Below are positions 25,921 to 34,054 of a DNA stretch of 50,518 bases, in pieces (the stretch's first letter is position 1; each line of letters begins with the position of its first letter). Position numbers and translations under genes: made by a program. The notes under the pieces were generated by a model. It worked only from the letters and a program-made list of their open reading frames with translations, made no database searches and was not told the DNA's origin. This DNA is from Syntrophorhabdaceae bacterium (GTDB lineage Bacteria > Desulfobacterota > Syntrophorhabdia > Syntrophorhabdales > Syntrophorhabdaceae): positions 1 to 50,518 of the forward strand of contig JAQTNJ010000003.1 of the NCBI GenBank assembly GCA_028713955.1, read 5' to 3'.

Positions 25921-25947
25921 AAGTTGACCGTATTTTCCGGTTAACTT
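25921..25947 (+). other. Stem-loop at the end of the ketone operon
   Basis: Arms 25921-25930 and 25938-25947 pair at 9 of 10 positions with a G-T wobble, around a T-rich 7-base loop, 11 bases after the last stop codon. There is no T-run behind it, so it is at most an atypical terminator. Confidence 0.35.
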
Positions 25948-26059
25948 GTCTTGATCCCTGCATCCAGCCTTAGGAAACAGGGAGGTTTCAAGGACTATTT
26001 TTTTGCTCGCAAAGTAAATCGCTAAATTGGAGTTGTGACGAGTGAGGCGTAAAATTGGC

Positions 26060-26110
26060 TTGACAAAAAAAATCTGTTTGCATAGAATTAATTGAACGAT
26101 CAATTAATTT
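26060..26110 (+). promoter_or_regulatory. Promoter and operator of the YCF48-RND-DUF1302-DUF1329 operon
   Basis: TTGACA (26060-26065), 17-base spacer, TAGAAT (26083-26088). Directly after it, 26089-26106 is TAATTGAACGATCAATTA, an almost perfect dyad (16 of 18), matching the element at 12264-12285 in sequence and in position relative to the -10 box. A further TTGAACGGACGG lies at 26113-26124. Confidence 0.75.
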
Positions 26111-26200
26111 TGATTGAACGGACGGTAAATAATGCAGGACATTAAAGAGGCTGATGCATTAAGCAGCCGTATATTCGATTCCTTGATCTTAGGAGGCTCC

Positions 26201-27214
26201 ATGAAAGTATATCCTCATTTAATTAATAGATTGACACCCGTATTGAATCCGTTGATCTTGGGGTTGATAGTGTTTTTGCTCGTAGTTCCCATGATGCTGC
26301 ATGCACAGTCGGGTCGATCACAGGACGACCTGTTCTCCATAACGTTCCCCAATGAAAACGAGGGGTGGATCAGTGGACGCTATGGCACAATATTGCACAC
26401 TTCAGACGGAGGCAAGACGTGGAGTCGCCAGGAAACTGGGACGGAGTATACTTTGAGCGCCATCCACTTCATAGATTCGAAAAATGGTTGGGCCGTCGGG
26501 GAAGAAGGGATTATTATACATACAAACGACGGAGGCAAGACGTGGGGAAGGCAAAAGAGCCCGGTAAACCTTTTCCTCATGGACGTCCACTTCCTGACGC
26601 CTACAAAAGGGTTTATTGTAGGCGAGCGTACGCACATCCTCTCGACGAATGACGGGGGTAAGACCTGGAAGATACAGTTCAAAGACCTTGACTATATCCT
26701 CAAGGCCATCTCCTTCTGTGACGCCAGGAACGGTTGGGTAGTAGGAGAATTTGGCTACATCTATCGGACCAGGGATGGAGGGGATACGTGGGAGCAGCAG
26801 GCAGGGTTTTCTGATCTCTCTGAAGAAACAGGGGAACTGATTGGCGGCACTTATCTCTTTGACGTGATCGCGGTGAACCCGTTAACAGTTTGGGCCGTAG
26901 GAATAGATGGTTATGTTACAAAGACGATCGACGGTGGAAAGACATGGCAGCAGGTGCCTGTCAAGGGCTTGAAAGCCCCGTTCTTCTCAATTTCTTCTGA
27001 CAGACAAAATGCTTTTGTAATCGGTGGGACTGGTAACTGCTTTTCCTCCATTGATGGAGGAAAAGCATGGAGAGCAATTGAGTTCAAGCCACCGATCAAG
27101 TATAGCTGGATCTACGGAATTGTTTGGCGAAAGGGGTCCAGTTTTATAGCTGTCGGAAAAGAGGGTGTTATTTATAGCAGTACTTCAGGGGCCTGGGAGA
27201 AAATAGTCTTTTAA
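26201..27214 (+). CDS. Exported YCF48/BNR-repeat protein
   Basis: 337 residues from ATG 26201 behind TAGGAGG; an in-frame ATG at 26132 is rejected. A signal peptide or anchor is seen (LILGLIVFLLVVPMMLHAQS). Six or more beta-propeller blades follow, each with the DGGKTW-type motif: TSDGGKTW, TNDGGKTW, TNDGGKTW, TRDGGDTW, TIDGGKTW, SIDGGKAW. The fold is that of photosystem II assembly factor YCF48, found in non-photosynthetic bacteria as periplasmic binding or assembly proteins. It is the first gene of the envelope operon, and the same group of families (YCF48, RND, DUF1302, DUF1329) recurs in bacteria that handle hydrophobic substrates. Its ligand is unknown. Confidence 0.85.
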   Translation: MKVYPHLINRLTPVLNPLILGLIVFLLVVPMMLHAQSGRSQDDLFSITFPNENEGWISGRYGTILHTSDGGKTWSRQETGTEYTLSAIHFIDSKNGWAVGEEGIIIHTNDGGKTWGRQKSPVNLFLMDVHFLTPTKGFIVGERTHILSTNDGGKTWKIQFKDLDYILKAISFCDARNGWVVGEFGYIYRTRDGGDTWEQQAGFSDLSEETGELIGGTYLFDVIAVNPLTVWAVGIDGYVTKTIDGGKTWQQVPVKGLKAPFFSISSDRQNAFVIGGTGNCFSSIDGGKAWRAIEFKPPIKYSWIYGIVWRKGSSFIAVGKEGVIYSSTSGAWEKIVF

Positions 27215-27248
27215 TATATGGATGCTATCCAACACGAGAGGTGCAGTC

Positions 27249-29714
27249 ATGTCTAACGATAAACAGAGATTTATGGATCGGTTTGCATGGTTCATGGCAA
27301 GCCACAAGGTGGCTGTGCTGCTGGTGGTGTTGATTGTTTTTGCCGTGTTCGTATACGGAGCCCTGAAGATCAGAGGGGAAGTAATCCTGCAAGACATGCT
27401 GCCTTACGACCACCCGTATCTCAAGCTTCATGCGAAGTTTTCCCAGGTCTTCGGGAGTGGTGGGTCCGGAGGCGTCATCATCGTCAAAGTAAAAAACGGA
27501 GACATATTTAATAAAGAGACGCTGACAAAGTTACAAAAGATAACAAACGAAGTGGAGATGTGGGAAGAGGTATATAGAATACTCACGGTTTCCATAGCGA
27601 GTCGTTCCATAAAGAAGGTGACTACCCTGAAGAAGGGTGAGATCAAGATAGAACCGCTTATGTGGCCAAACGTTCCCGAGGCCCCTACTGAGATGGAGGA
27701 TCTGAAAACAAGCATATTTGCCAGTCCTGCCTACAATGGGGTGTTAGTATCGCAGGACGGAACGGCAGCGCTTCTCTTCACGGAATTCAAGGAGAACATT
27801 TCTTACGAAAGGGCATTCAGTCTTCTCAGGGAGATAGCCGAAAAGTATTCCGACGCCAACACCTCCATCCATCTTGTAGGATATCCCGTGCTCATGGGGT
27901 GGATCTACAGCTTCAAGCACCAGATCTATCAGATCTTTATGGTGAGCATGATACTCATGATTATTACCCTATTCCTGATTTTCAGGAATAGGGTGGGCAT
28001 GTTTGTCCCTGTTGTAACGAGTCTTTTCTTCACCGTTGTTGGTCTCGGTATTATGGGTTTTACGGGTTTCAATTTCAGTCCGCTTCTTTACGTCCTTGCC
28101 TTCCTCGTAGGCGCTATGATGATAAGCCATTCGGTACAGTCAACGTACAGATATCTTGAAGAACTTCACGCCGCCAACAACGACAGCAAACAGGCATGTT
28201 ATATGACCATGAGATCCATGGTGATCCCCGCGTTTGCCGCTGTGACTACGGATGCCGCGGGATTTCTTGTATTGGGACTTGCAAAGATAGCCTTAATGAA
28301 GCAGCTTGCCCTTGTTATGAGTCTTTGGATGACAAGCATCGTCTTAACCTCCGTCCTCACACCCATAATATGCAGCTTTATGCCTATGAGGGGGGCAAGC
28401 GATAAGTGGTCTTCCGAGCGCGGAAAGCTGGACAGGATGGACAAGATGATTGTGGCTATTACGCGGTTTTCTATAGGTCGCGGTAAGGCTGTGATATTCG
28501 GAGCTACCGTGGTGATCCTGGCGCTTGCTGTTTGGCTGTCGGTAGGAATAAAGGTGGGAGACCCCACACCAGGATCTCCTCTTCTGTGGCCCAATCACAA
28601 GTACAACCAGGACCAGGCCTTGATGAATACGGAGTTTGACGCATCGTCAGACAATTTTATGCTCTTCTACGAGGGAAAGGTCGGATCTGTCTATGATCCT
28701 ACCGTGCTCACCACCTTTGAGGCCTTCTCACGCCACATGAAGCAGAAGCTGCCGGACATATACAAGTCTTCCAGCTCCGTCATCAGCATCGTAAAGATGG
28801 TGAATGCCACGCTGCACGATGGAGATCAACTATGGTACCAGTTGCCAAAAAACCCCGAGTTACTTTACGGCCTGATGGGTTATGTGAAAAGCAACACCGA
28901 TATGGGCACACTCAGCAGGTTCATAGATCGCATGCTACAAAGGGCTCAGATGACCATATATTTCCCCGACCATACATCGGATAACCTGTTGCGAGTCCGG
29001 GATGCGGCGTATGACTTTTTTAAGAACCGACCCATGAAGCTTGAGAACGGAGAGTTCATGCTGGCGGGAGGAAGGGTAGGCATGGAGATCGCTCTGAACG
29101 ACGAGATGAAGAAACGGCATCTGGAGATGGACAGTATCGTATATGGTGCGATCCTCGTTCTCTGCATCATCTCCTTTTTATCTATAGTCGGCGGGGTCAT
29201 GCTCACGGTCCCCCTTATATTTGCCAACCTGGTCGCGGTGGCTTATATGGCTATGAACAATATCGGTCTTTCCATCAACACCCTGCCGGTTACGGCCATC
29301 GGTGCAGGCATGGGTGTGGATTTTGCGATCTATTTTTACAGTCGCTGCCGCGACGAGTTTGTCAATGAGGCGGACTGGACAAAGACCATCCTCATGGGTG
29401 TGCGTACCACGGGGAAGGCGGTGGTTTATACGGGACTTACCATGTTTGCAGCCCTCTTGCCCTGGTACTTCATGTCAGGTCTCAAGTTTCAGGCGCAGAT
29501 GGGAATCTTCCTGGCAGTTGTTCTGGGTGTGAACGTGCTTCTGACGCTGACGGTTCACCCTCTTATGCTTTATTTTTTCAAGCCCAAATTCATCACGAGG
29601 GGAGGGATCGGGGTGGAAGCGGAGGTTTCAAAGGCCGAGGAGCATTCTCTGGGGCTGAATGGCAACAGGATTGATACAGGCGAAAAGATACAAGACACTC
29701 ATGAAAGGGGGTGA
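27249..29714 (+). CDS. MMPL/RND-superfamily transporter
   Basis: 821 residues from ATG 27249 behind AGAGGTG; 27222 is the alternative in-frame start. The layout is one helix (VAVLLVVLIVFAVFVYG), a large periplasmic loop, five or six helices, then a repeat of the same in the second half: about 12 helices. The GxxxD proton-relay motif is intact in the second half (GAGMGVDFAIYF), whereas the matching helix of the first half has GAMMISHSVQ without the aspartate. The Asp-asymmetric form fits the hydrophobic-compound or lipid exporters of the HpnN/MmpL type. Co-transcription with YCF48, DUF1302 and DUF1329 proteins suggests a trans-envelope route for a hydrophobic substrate. A perfect hairpin lies at 27966-27994. 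Confidence 0.88.
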   Translation: MSNDKQRFMDRFAWFMASHKVAVLLVVLIVFAVFVYGALKIRGEVILQDMLPYDHPYLKLHAKFSQVFGSGGSGGVIIVKVKNGDIFNKETLTKLQKITNEVEMWEEVYRILTVSIASRSIKKVTTLKKGEIKIEPLMWPNVPEAPTEMEDLKTSIFASPAYNGVLVSQDGTAALLFTEFKENISYERAFSLLREIAEKYSDANTSIHLVGYPVLMGWIYSFKHQIYQIFMVSMILMIITLFLIFRNRVGMFVPVVTSLFFTVVGLGIMGFTGFNFSPLLYVLAFLVGAMMISHSVQSTYRYLEELHAANNDSKQACYMTMRSMVIPAFAAVTTDAAGFLVLGLAKIALMKQLALVMSLWMTSIVLTSVLTPIICSFMPMRGASDKWSSERGKLDRMDKMIVAITRFSIGRGKAVIFGATVVILALAVWLSVGIKVGDPTPGSPLLWPNHKYNQDQALMNTEFDASSDNFMLFYEGKVGSVYDPTVLTTFEAFSRHMKQKLPDIYKSSSSVISIVKMVNATLHDGDQLWYQLPKNPELLYGLMGYVKSNTDMGTLSRFIDRMLQRAQMTIYFPDHTSDNLLRVRDAAYDFFKNRPMKLENGEFMLAGGRVGMEIALNDEMKKRHLEMDSIVYGAILVLCIISFLSIVGGVMLTVPLIFANLVAVAYMAMNNIGLSINTLPVTAIGAGMGVDFAIYFYSRCRDEFVNEADWTKTILMGVRTTGKAVVYTGLTMFAALLPWYFMSGLKFQAQMGIFLAVVLGVNVLLTLTVHPLMLYFFKPKFITRGGIGVEAEVSKAEEHSLGLNGNRIDTGEKIQDTHERG
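27966..27994 (+). repeat. Perfect 13-bp inverted repeat with 3-base loop inside the RND gene
   Basis: Arms 27966-27978 (ACCCTATTCCTGA) and 27982-27994 (TCAGGAATAGGGT) are fully complementary around TTT. The segment codes part of a membrane helix (FLIFRNRVG). Confidence 0.85.
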
Positions 29715-29890
29715 AAGCAACGGGTGGTGAAAGAATATCGACACCTGATCTGCCCAAGGCAAGCCGGGTGAAAAACAGGGGTTTCTCCGGTGGAAGAGAT
29801 GAGATGTAAGTTTCAGTATTGGTCAATGTCAGGATGTGGGACGAACAGGACTGTTTGGAACGTTATGTCAGAAAAAGGGAGGTAACAATT

Positions 29891-31456
29891 ATGAAGGATA
29901 GAAGTTTGGCGATTCTGGTTTTTTTGCTCCTATTCACAACGGTGTGTACCGTACAGGTGGCTGAAGCGGAGCAGTACTCCCTCTACGGGAAACCGCTCAA
30001 CCTTGCGGGCTACGTCAGTCAGGGTGCGACTCTCAGCCTGAACCACAAAGGATATTATGATACGGCTCGCGATGTCCAGTCGTTGCTCACCAACGTCTTT
30101 GTTGAAGGTGATTACAGTTTCAAGAACAATCTCAGGGTATATGGGGCAGGGATGTTCACCGCCGACTGGGTGTACGACGCGAAGTCCAATAATCAAGAAT
30201 GGAATGATCAGCTTTTTGACAAGTCCCGCAAGAACCTATATATGGATAACGATTACTGGCAAGTACTCAAGGAGGCACACGTCACCTGGTCACCGGGAGA
30301 TTTCAACTTCCGCTTTGGGAAACAGGTGGTGGCCTGGGGCGAAACAGACGGTTTCAGGTTAATGGACCAGATCAATCCCATGGATCAGAGCCGTGGTTTT
30401 TCGGATGTGGAATTCGAGAACACGATCATTCCCATATGGCTTCTCAAGGCAGAATATTATCCGAAGGTCGAGACGGGGTGGCTGCAGGATATGGGATTTG
30501 AGTTTGTCTTTAATCCAAACATTTCATTTATCCCCAACAAGACCATTCAGCCGGGAAACGACGTGAGCGGCATCTGGTCGCCCAATGCGAGGATTGACAA
30601 TCCCTTTGTTCCGGGCGGAGAGATTCATCTGGGATCTGCAGATACCTACGACGTTGACAAGCCGAGATCACTAAGCAGCAAGGGGTTCGAGTACGGCTTC
30701 AAGGTCAAGGGCATTGTGAATGATGCCATTGTTACTCTCAATTACTTCTACGGTCTTGACAACTCACCCACAGTCTGGAACATGCCTATCCCCAACCGTA
30801 TCGAAATGGCCTCTGATGGAAAGATGCTTCTCCATCCTAACTTTCAGGGTCGCTACGACCTGCTTCGTTTCGCAGGCGGGACCTTCAGCAGGGATATTCC
30901 TTTTGTGAAGAGTTCTGCCCTCGGAGGTGTTGCCCCGGTGATCCGGCTTGAAGCGTTCTACCTCTTCGGGAACACGCTTGCCGCGACGGATACCACATCG
31001 AGGGGCATGCTCCACCACACAGATGAGGTACGGTGGGCGCTCGGCGTAGACTGGAAGATAAGGCTTCCGTTCATCAATCCCCGCTCAGGGATCACCATCA
31101 TGCCTCAGTTCTACCACAGGAAGATCCTCAACTATCCGAACGGGAAGAGTCTTATTGATCACGACAACCAGGCGCTCATTGATCCCGACAACTACATGAC
31201 AACGTTGATGATATTCACTTCCTATATGAACAACAAGCTCACGCCCTCCTTTTTCTGGATGAGGGACATCAACCGAAGGGCCGACATGTTCCGGTACCAG
31301 GTTCAGTATGATTACAGCGACAACTGGCGCTATACGGTGGGAGCCTTGTTTCTTGGGGGTAAGGATAACATGAATAACGGCGTCATGAACAACAGCTTCG
31401 AGTTTTATGACCACAAAGACCAACTATACTTGAAGTTGACCTACAGATGGGGTTAA
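29891..31456 (+). CDS. DUF1302-family outer-membrane beta-barrel protein
   Basis: 521 residues from ATG 29891, preceded by GGGAGG; the longer frame from 29819 is not used. A clear signal peptide ends at VAEAEQ. The mature protein is rich in alternating aromatic strands and ends in an aromatic strand (LYLKLTYRWG), as beta-barrel proteins do. The segment FGKQVVAWGETDGFRLMDQI is characteristic of DUF1302. Members sit with DUF1329 and RND genes and are thought to be outer-membrane channels or receptors for hydrophobic compounds; direct function is not known. It follows the RND gene by 176 bases with no other gene. Confidence 0.85.
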   Translation: MKDRSLAILVFLLLFTTVCTVQVAEAEQYSLYGKPLNLAGYVSQGATLSLNHKGYYDTARDVQSLLTNVFVEGDYSFKNNLRVYGAGMFTADWVYDAKSNNQEWNDQLFDKSRKNLYMDNDYWQVLKEAHVTWSPGDFNFRFGKQVVAWGETDGFRLMDQINPMDQSRGFSDVEFENTIIPIWLLKAEYYPKVETGWLQDMGFEFVFNPNISFIPNKTIQPGNDVSGIWSPNARIDNPFVPGGEIHLGSADTYDVDKPRSLSSKGFEYGFKVKGIVNDAIVTLNYFYGLDNSPTVWNMPIPNRIEMASDGKMLLHPNFQGRYDLLRFAGGTFSRDIPFVKSSALGGVAPVIRLEAFYLFGNTLAATDTTSRGMLHHTDEVRWALGVDWKIRLPFINPRSGITIMPQFYHRKILNYPNGKSLIDHDNQALIDPDNYMTTLMIFTSYMNNKLTPSFFWMRDINRRADMFRYQVQYDYSDNWRYTVGALFLGGKDNMNNGVMNNSFEFYDHKDQLYLKLTYRWG

Positions 31457-31510
31457 TAATATGTTCAAAGAAAAACAAACACAACCATACACAGATATGA
31501 GGAGGAGAAA

Positions 31511-32944
31511 ATGGGTGGTTTGATGCGATTTTTTTATTGTCTTTTGGCAGCTTTTTTTATACTTGGCGCAGGAGGACCTCTCGCATGGGCTGGAGGACCG
31601 ATGTACAAGCTGAGTATCGATGATCTGGAGAAACAGAAGGCCTTGTTCGATGACCCGCGGCCTTACCGGAATGTACTGAGCATGAAAAAGATCATGCCTC
31701 CCGAGGTGTATGCGAAGCTTTCGGCAGATCCCGAGGAGATGAAGAAGGTGTGGTCTCAGGTCGTCGGCTTCAAGGCGCCGGATGTGGTGGGAAAAATTGC
31801 ACCGGAGATCAAGCCCGGGCAATACACGTACAAAGATAAAGACAGATTGCCCTTCAAGGACTTGCTGATCCCGCAGCATTATCTGCGTTTTGCGCCCCAG
31901 GCGCCGCCTCATGTGGGGAACTTCTCCGAAATCACTGTGGTACCGACGCGACAACAGTACTATCACACCAGAATCGGCGAGGCCACGAAGCTTTCAAGCG
32001 CACGACTGGACTCCCAGGGATACCTGGTTCCGGACTCCTATAAAGGTGGATTTCCATTTCCGAAACCCTCGGGACCGCACAAGGCGCAACAGGTTGTCTA
32101 CAACTGGGTGAAGCGTTACCTGCAGGGTGATAGTCAACACGGGCTCCAGATCGGTACGGGGTTTAATAAAAACCTTGTTCCTGATTTTGACGGACTCTAT
32201 GATTTCTACACTATCCGGACCCACGGAAGGGTCTATCAGGAGCCCTATGGATGGCTCGACGAGCGGGCCGAGAAGAACGCCGAACACCGTTGCTTTTATT
32301 TCGGTATGCTTGCGCCGAGGGATATATACGGAAACGTTGTAAGCATCCTGAACTACCTGGACCCCAACAAGTTTGACCTCTTTTTTCTCTATGTCAATTC
32401 CCTGAGAAGACTGCGGAGACTTTCCGCTACCGACGCTCAGGATGCGGCCGTGGGGCAGGACGTGATCTACGAGGATTTTGAGGGATTCAATCAGCAGCTT
32501 ACCCCGAAACGGTACCCTTATAAATATAAGGTAGTCGCTGAGAGAGAGTACCTGATACCTTTTGTCCCTCCGGACGGTTCCTCCTATTATACCAAGAAGG
32601 GGGAGATAAAGAACGTTAATTTTGAGCGAAGGCCGATATATGTAATCGAACTCCAGCAGCAGGACTCAAACTTCATATACAGCAGGAGGACCATGTATAT
32701 TGACAAGGAAACATTTATGCTGCATTTCATCGAGAACTATGACCAGAAAGGGAGACTTTACAGGACCTGCGAGAATATCACTTACTTCTATGAGGACCTG
32801 GGTTTGATTGGCTCTGAAATCCATACCCAGAGGGATTACTTAGATCTCCATAGCCTTGCGAGCCGGACCTTCATCTATCCTGCGGCATGGGCCGGACGAG
32901 AGCAGATCAGCCTCCGTGGTTTAGCACGTGGAGCTGTCAAGTAA
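31511..32944 (+). CDS. DUF1329-family periplasmic protein
   Basis: 477 residues behind GAGGAGG, with a signal peptide ending GGPLAWAGG. The family belongs to the LolA/LolB-like lipid-binding superfamily by known relationship, and the C-terminal half shows the typical strands with YVIELQQQD, YSRRTMYIDKETFML and YDQKGRLYRT. The 54-base gap from DUF1302 and identical direction place it last in the envelope operon. It may ferry a hydrophobic substrate or lipid between the inner-membrane RND pump and the outer-membrane barrel; this is inferred from genomic association. Confidence 0.86.
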   Translation: MGGLMRFFYCLLAAFFILGAGGPLAWAGGPMYKLSIDDLEKQKALFDDPRPYRNVLSMKKIMPPEVYAKLSADPEEMKKVWSQVVGFKAPDVVGKIAPEIKPGQYTYKDKDRLPFKDLLIPQHYLRFAPQAPPHVGNFSEITVVPTRQQYYHTRIGEATKLSSARLDSQGYLVPDSYKGGFPFPKPSGPHKAQQVVYNWVKRYLQGDSQHGLQIGTGFNKNLVPDFDGLYDFYTIRTHGRVYQEPYGWLDERAEKNAEHRCFYFGMLAPRDIYGNVVSILNYLDPNKFDLFFLYVNSLRRLRRLSATDAQDAAVGQDVIYEDFEGFNQQLTPKRYPYKYKVVAEREYLIPFVPPDGSSYYTKKGEIKNVNFERRPIYVIELQQQDSNFIYSRRTMYIDKETFMLHFIENYDQKGRLYRTCENITYFYEDLGLIGSEIHTQRDYLDLHSLASRTFIYPAAWAGREQISLRGLARGAVK

Positions 32945-33267
32945 GAAATAAAGTGACTCTGACCACCAGACGGGCAGCAGCCGTACCCTCCTGCCTTGCA
33001 ATACTTATGGCTGCTGCCCTCCCTTAGATGAGCGTGTGGAAAATGTCGGCATTAGCCGTTCAGACATCCCGCCGACAATGGATTGGGAGGCTATAAAAGG
33101 TTGTATTTGTGTAAAAAAAGAGGTTCCGCATTTTCCCTTAGTCCAAATGATATTGTAAAACCTTTTTAGAAAGAGCAGCGAATAAGCTGTGAGAGTATGA
33201 ACATGAAAAAGTATGCCGGCTTGAGGCTTCTTGACAAAACCAAAAAGTAAGGATAAGGAGGGGTAAA
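32945..33267 (+). other. Gap after the DUF1329 gene, with an 11-bp perfect stem-loop
   Basis: This 323-base stretch holds no supported gene. Arms 32972-32982 (GGGCAGCAGCC) and 33009-33019 (GGCTGCTGCCC) are perfectly complementary with a 26-base loop, 30 bases after the DUF1329 stop. No T-run follows. It could be a Rho-independent-like end or mRNA 3' protector for the envelope operon. No convincing promoter for the next gene is seen; a TTGACA at 33231 lacks a -10 partner. Confidence 0.4.
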
Positions 33268-33984
33268 GTGTCAGGAAAAATGGAACCAAAATGGGCTGAT
33301 CCTAATCCAGCGGGGTCGTTGCTTATCGCATGTCTTTTGATAGCAACAGGCGCGCTGTTTGTAGGTTTTGTGCCTTCCTCATGCACCCCATTAGTGATGG
33401 TTAACAGCATTATGGTAGGCATCACTTTATTGATAATCGCAATAATTTCTTTCAAGAACGGTGACATAATGGGCGGTACTCTTAATTTTGTTTTTGGCAC
33501 GATTTTCGCAATTGGGTTAAGTTCGTCCGGGCTTGCTCAATATGTAATTCCCTATTTTCTTGGAAGTGTATCAAACGGGGCGCTCATAGCACCTGTGGCG
33601 AAGATTCCATCGCATGCCAACGGATGGATTGTACTACCCGCTGCTGTGGTTATGCTTTTCATGGCAATTATCGCTCTCAGGATGAGTTCGTTATTGGTTG
33701 TATGGATGGTAAGTTTTTCTATTGCTTTGGGATTTACAGGGGCATGGATGATGATGGGCAGTCCGGGCATAACAGACCCTTCGCTTCCTATAAGTAACCC
33801 CATTATTAAAATCAGTGGCTGGCTGTTTCTCGCGTGCGGTATTGCCATGCTTTACATTGGGTTTGCGGGTTTAATCAACACTATTGCCGGAAGAATCGTA
33901 TTACCTTTGGGGCATCCGTTAATAAAACAGCCGTGTCCCGTTAATAAAACAGCCGTGCCCCACGCTGACCGGCTCAGATCGTGA
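33268..33984 (+). CDS. GPR1/FUN34/YaaH (SatP-like) acetate/carboxylate transporter
   Basis: 238 residues starting at GTG 33268 behind AAGGAGGGG. Six membrane helices are evident. PNPAGSLLIACLLIA resembles the NPxPLGL-type opening motif of the family, whose members carry acetate, succinate or other monocarboxylates with protons. The last 20 residues (after HPLIKQP) are not family-like: a 22-bp tandem duplication at 33918-33961 shifts the frame, so the native C-terminus has been replaced. In this place the protein could export acetate formed by thiolysis or demethylation. Confidence 0.75.
   Translation: MSGKMEPKWADPNPAGSLLIACLLIATGALFVGFVPSSCTPLVMVNSIMVGITLLIIAIISFKNGDIMGGTLNFVFGTIFAIGLSSSGLAQYVIPYFLGSVSNGALIAPVAKIPSHANGWIVLPAAVVMLFMAIIALRMSSLLVVWMVSFSIALGFTGAWMMMGSPGITDPSLPISNPIIKISGWLFLACGIAMLYIGFAGLINTIAGRIVLPLGHPLIKQPCPVNKTAVPHADRLRS
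33918..33961 (+). repeat. 22-bp tandem duplication at the 3' end of the SatP-like gene
   Basis: 33918-33939 and 33940-33961 are identical but for one base (GTTAATAAAACAGCCGTG, then TCCC or CCCC). Since 22 is not a multiple of three, the second copy puts the C-terminal codons out of the original frame. Confidence 0.9.
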
Positions 33985-34054
33985 AGGATGCAAGATCCGG
34001 GAAGTATATCAATAATGACATTTTTCCGATAAAAAACGATCCAAGGAGGCAGTA

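Noticed and set aside
26384-27090. Repeated DGGKTW-coding DNA as a possible tandem DNA repeat or CRISPR-like array
   Set aside because: The periodicity comes from beta-propeller blades of the YCF48-like protein; spacing is irregular and the DNA copies differ.
33231-33236. TTGACA ahead of the SatP-like gene as a promoter
   Set aside because: No acceptable -10 box at 15-19 bases; only the ribosome-site region follows.
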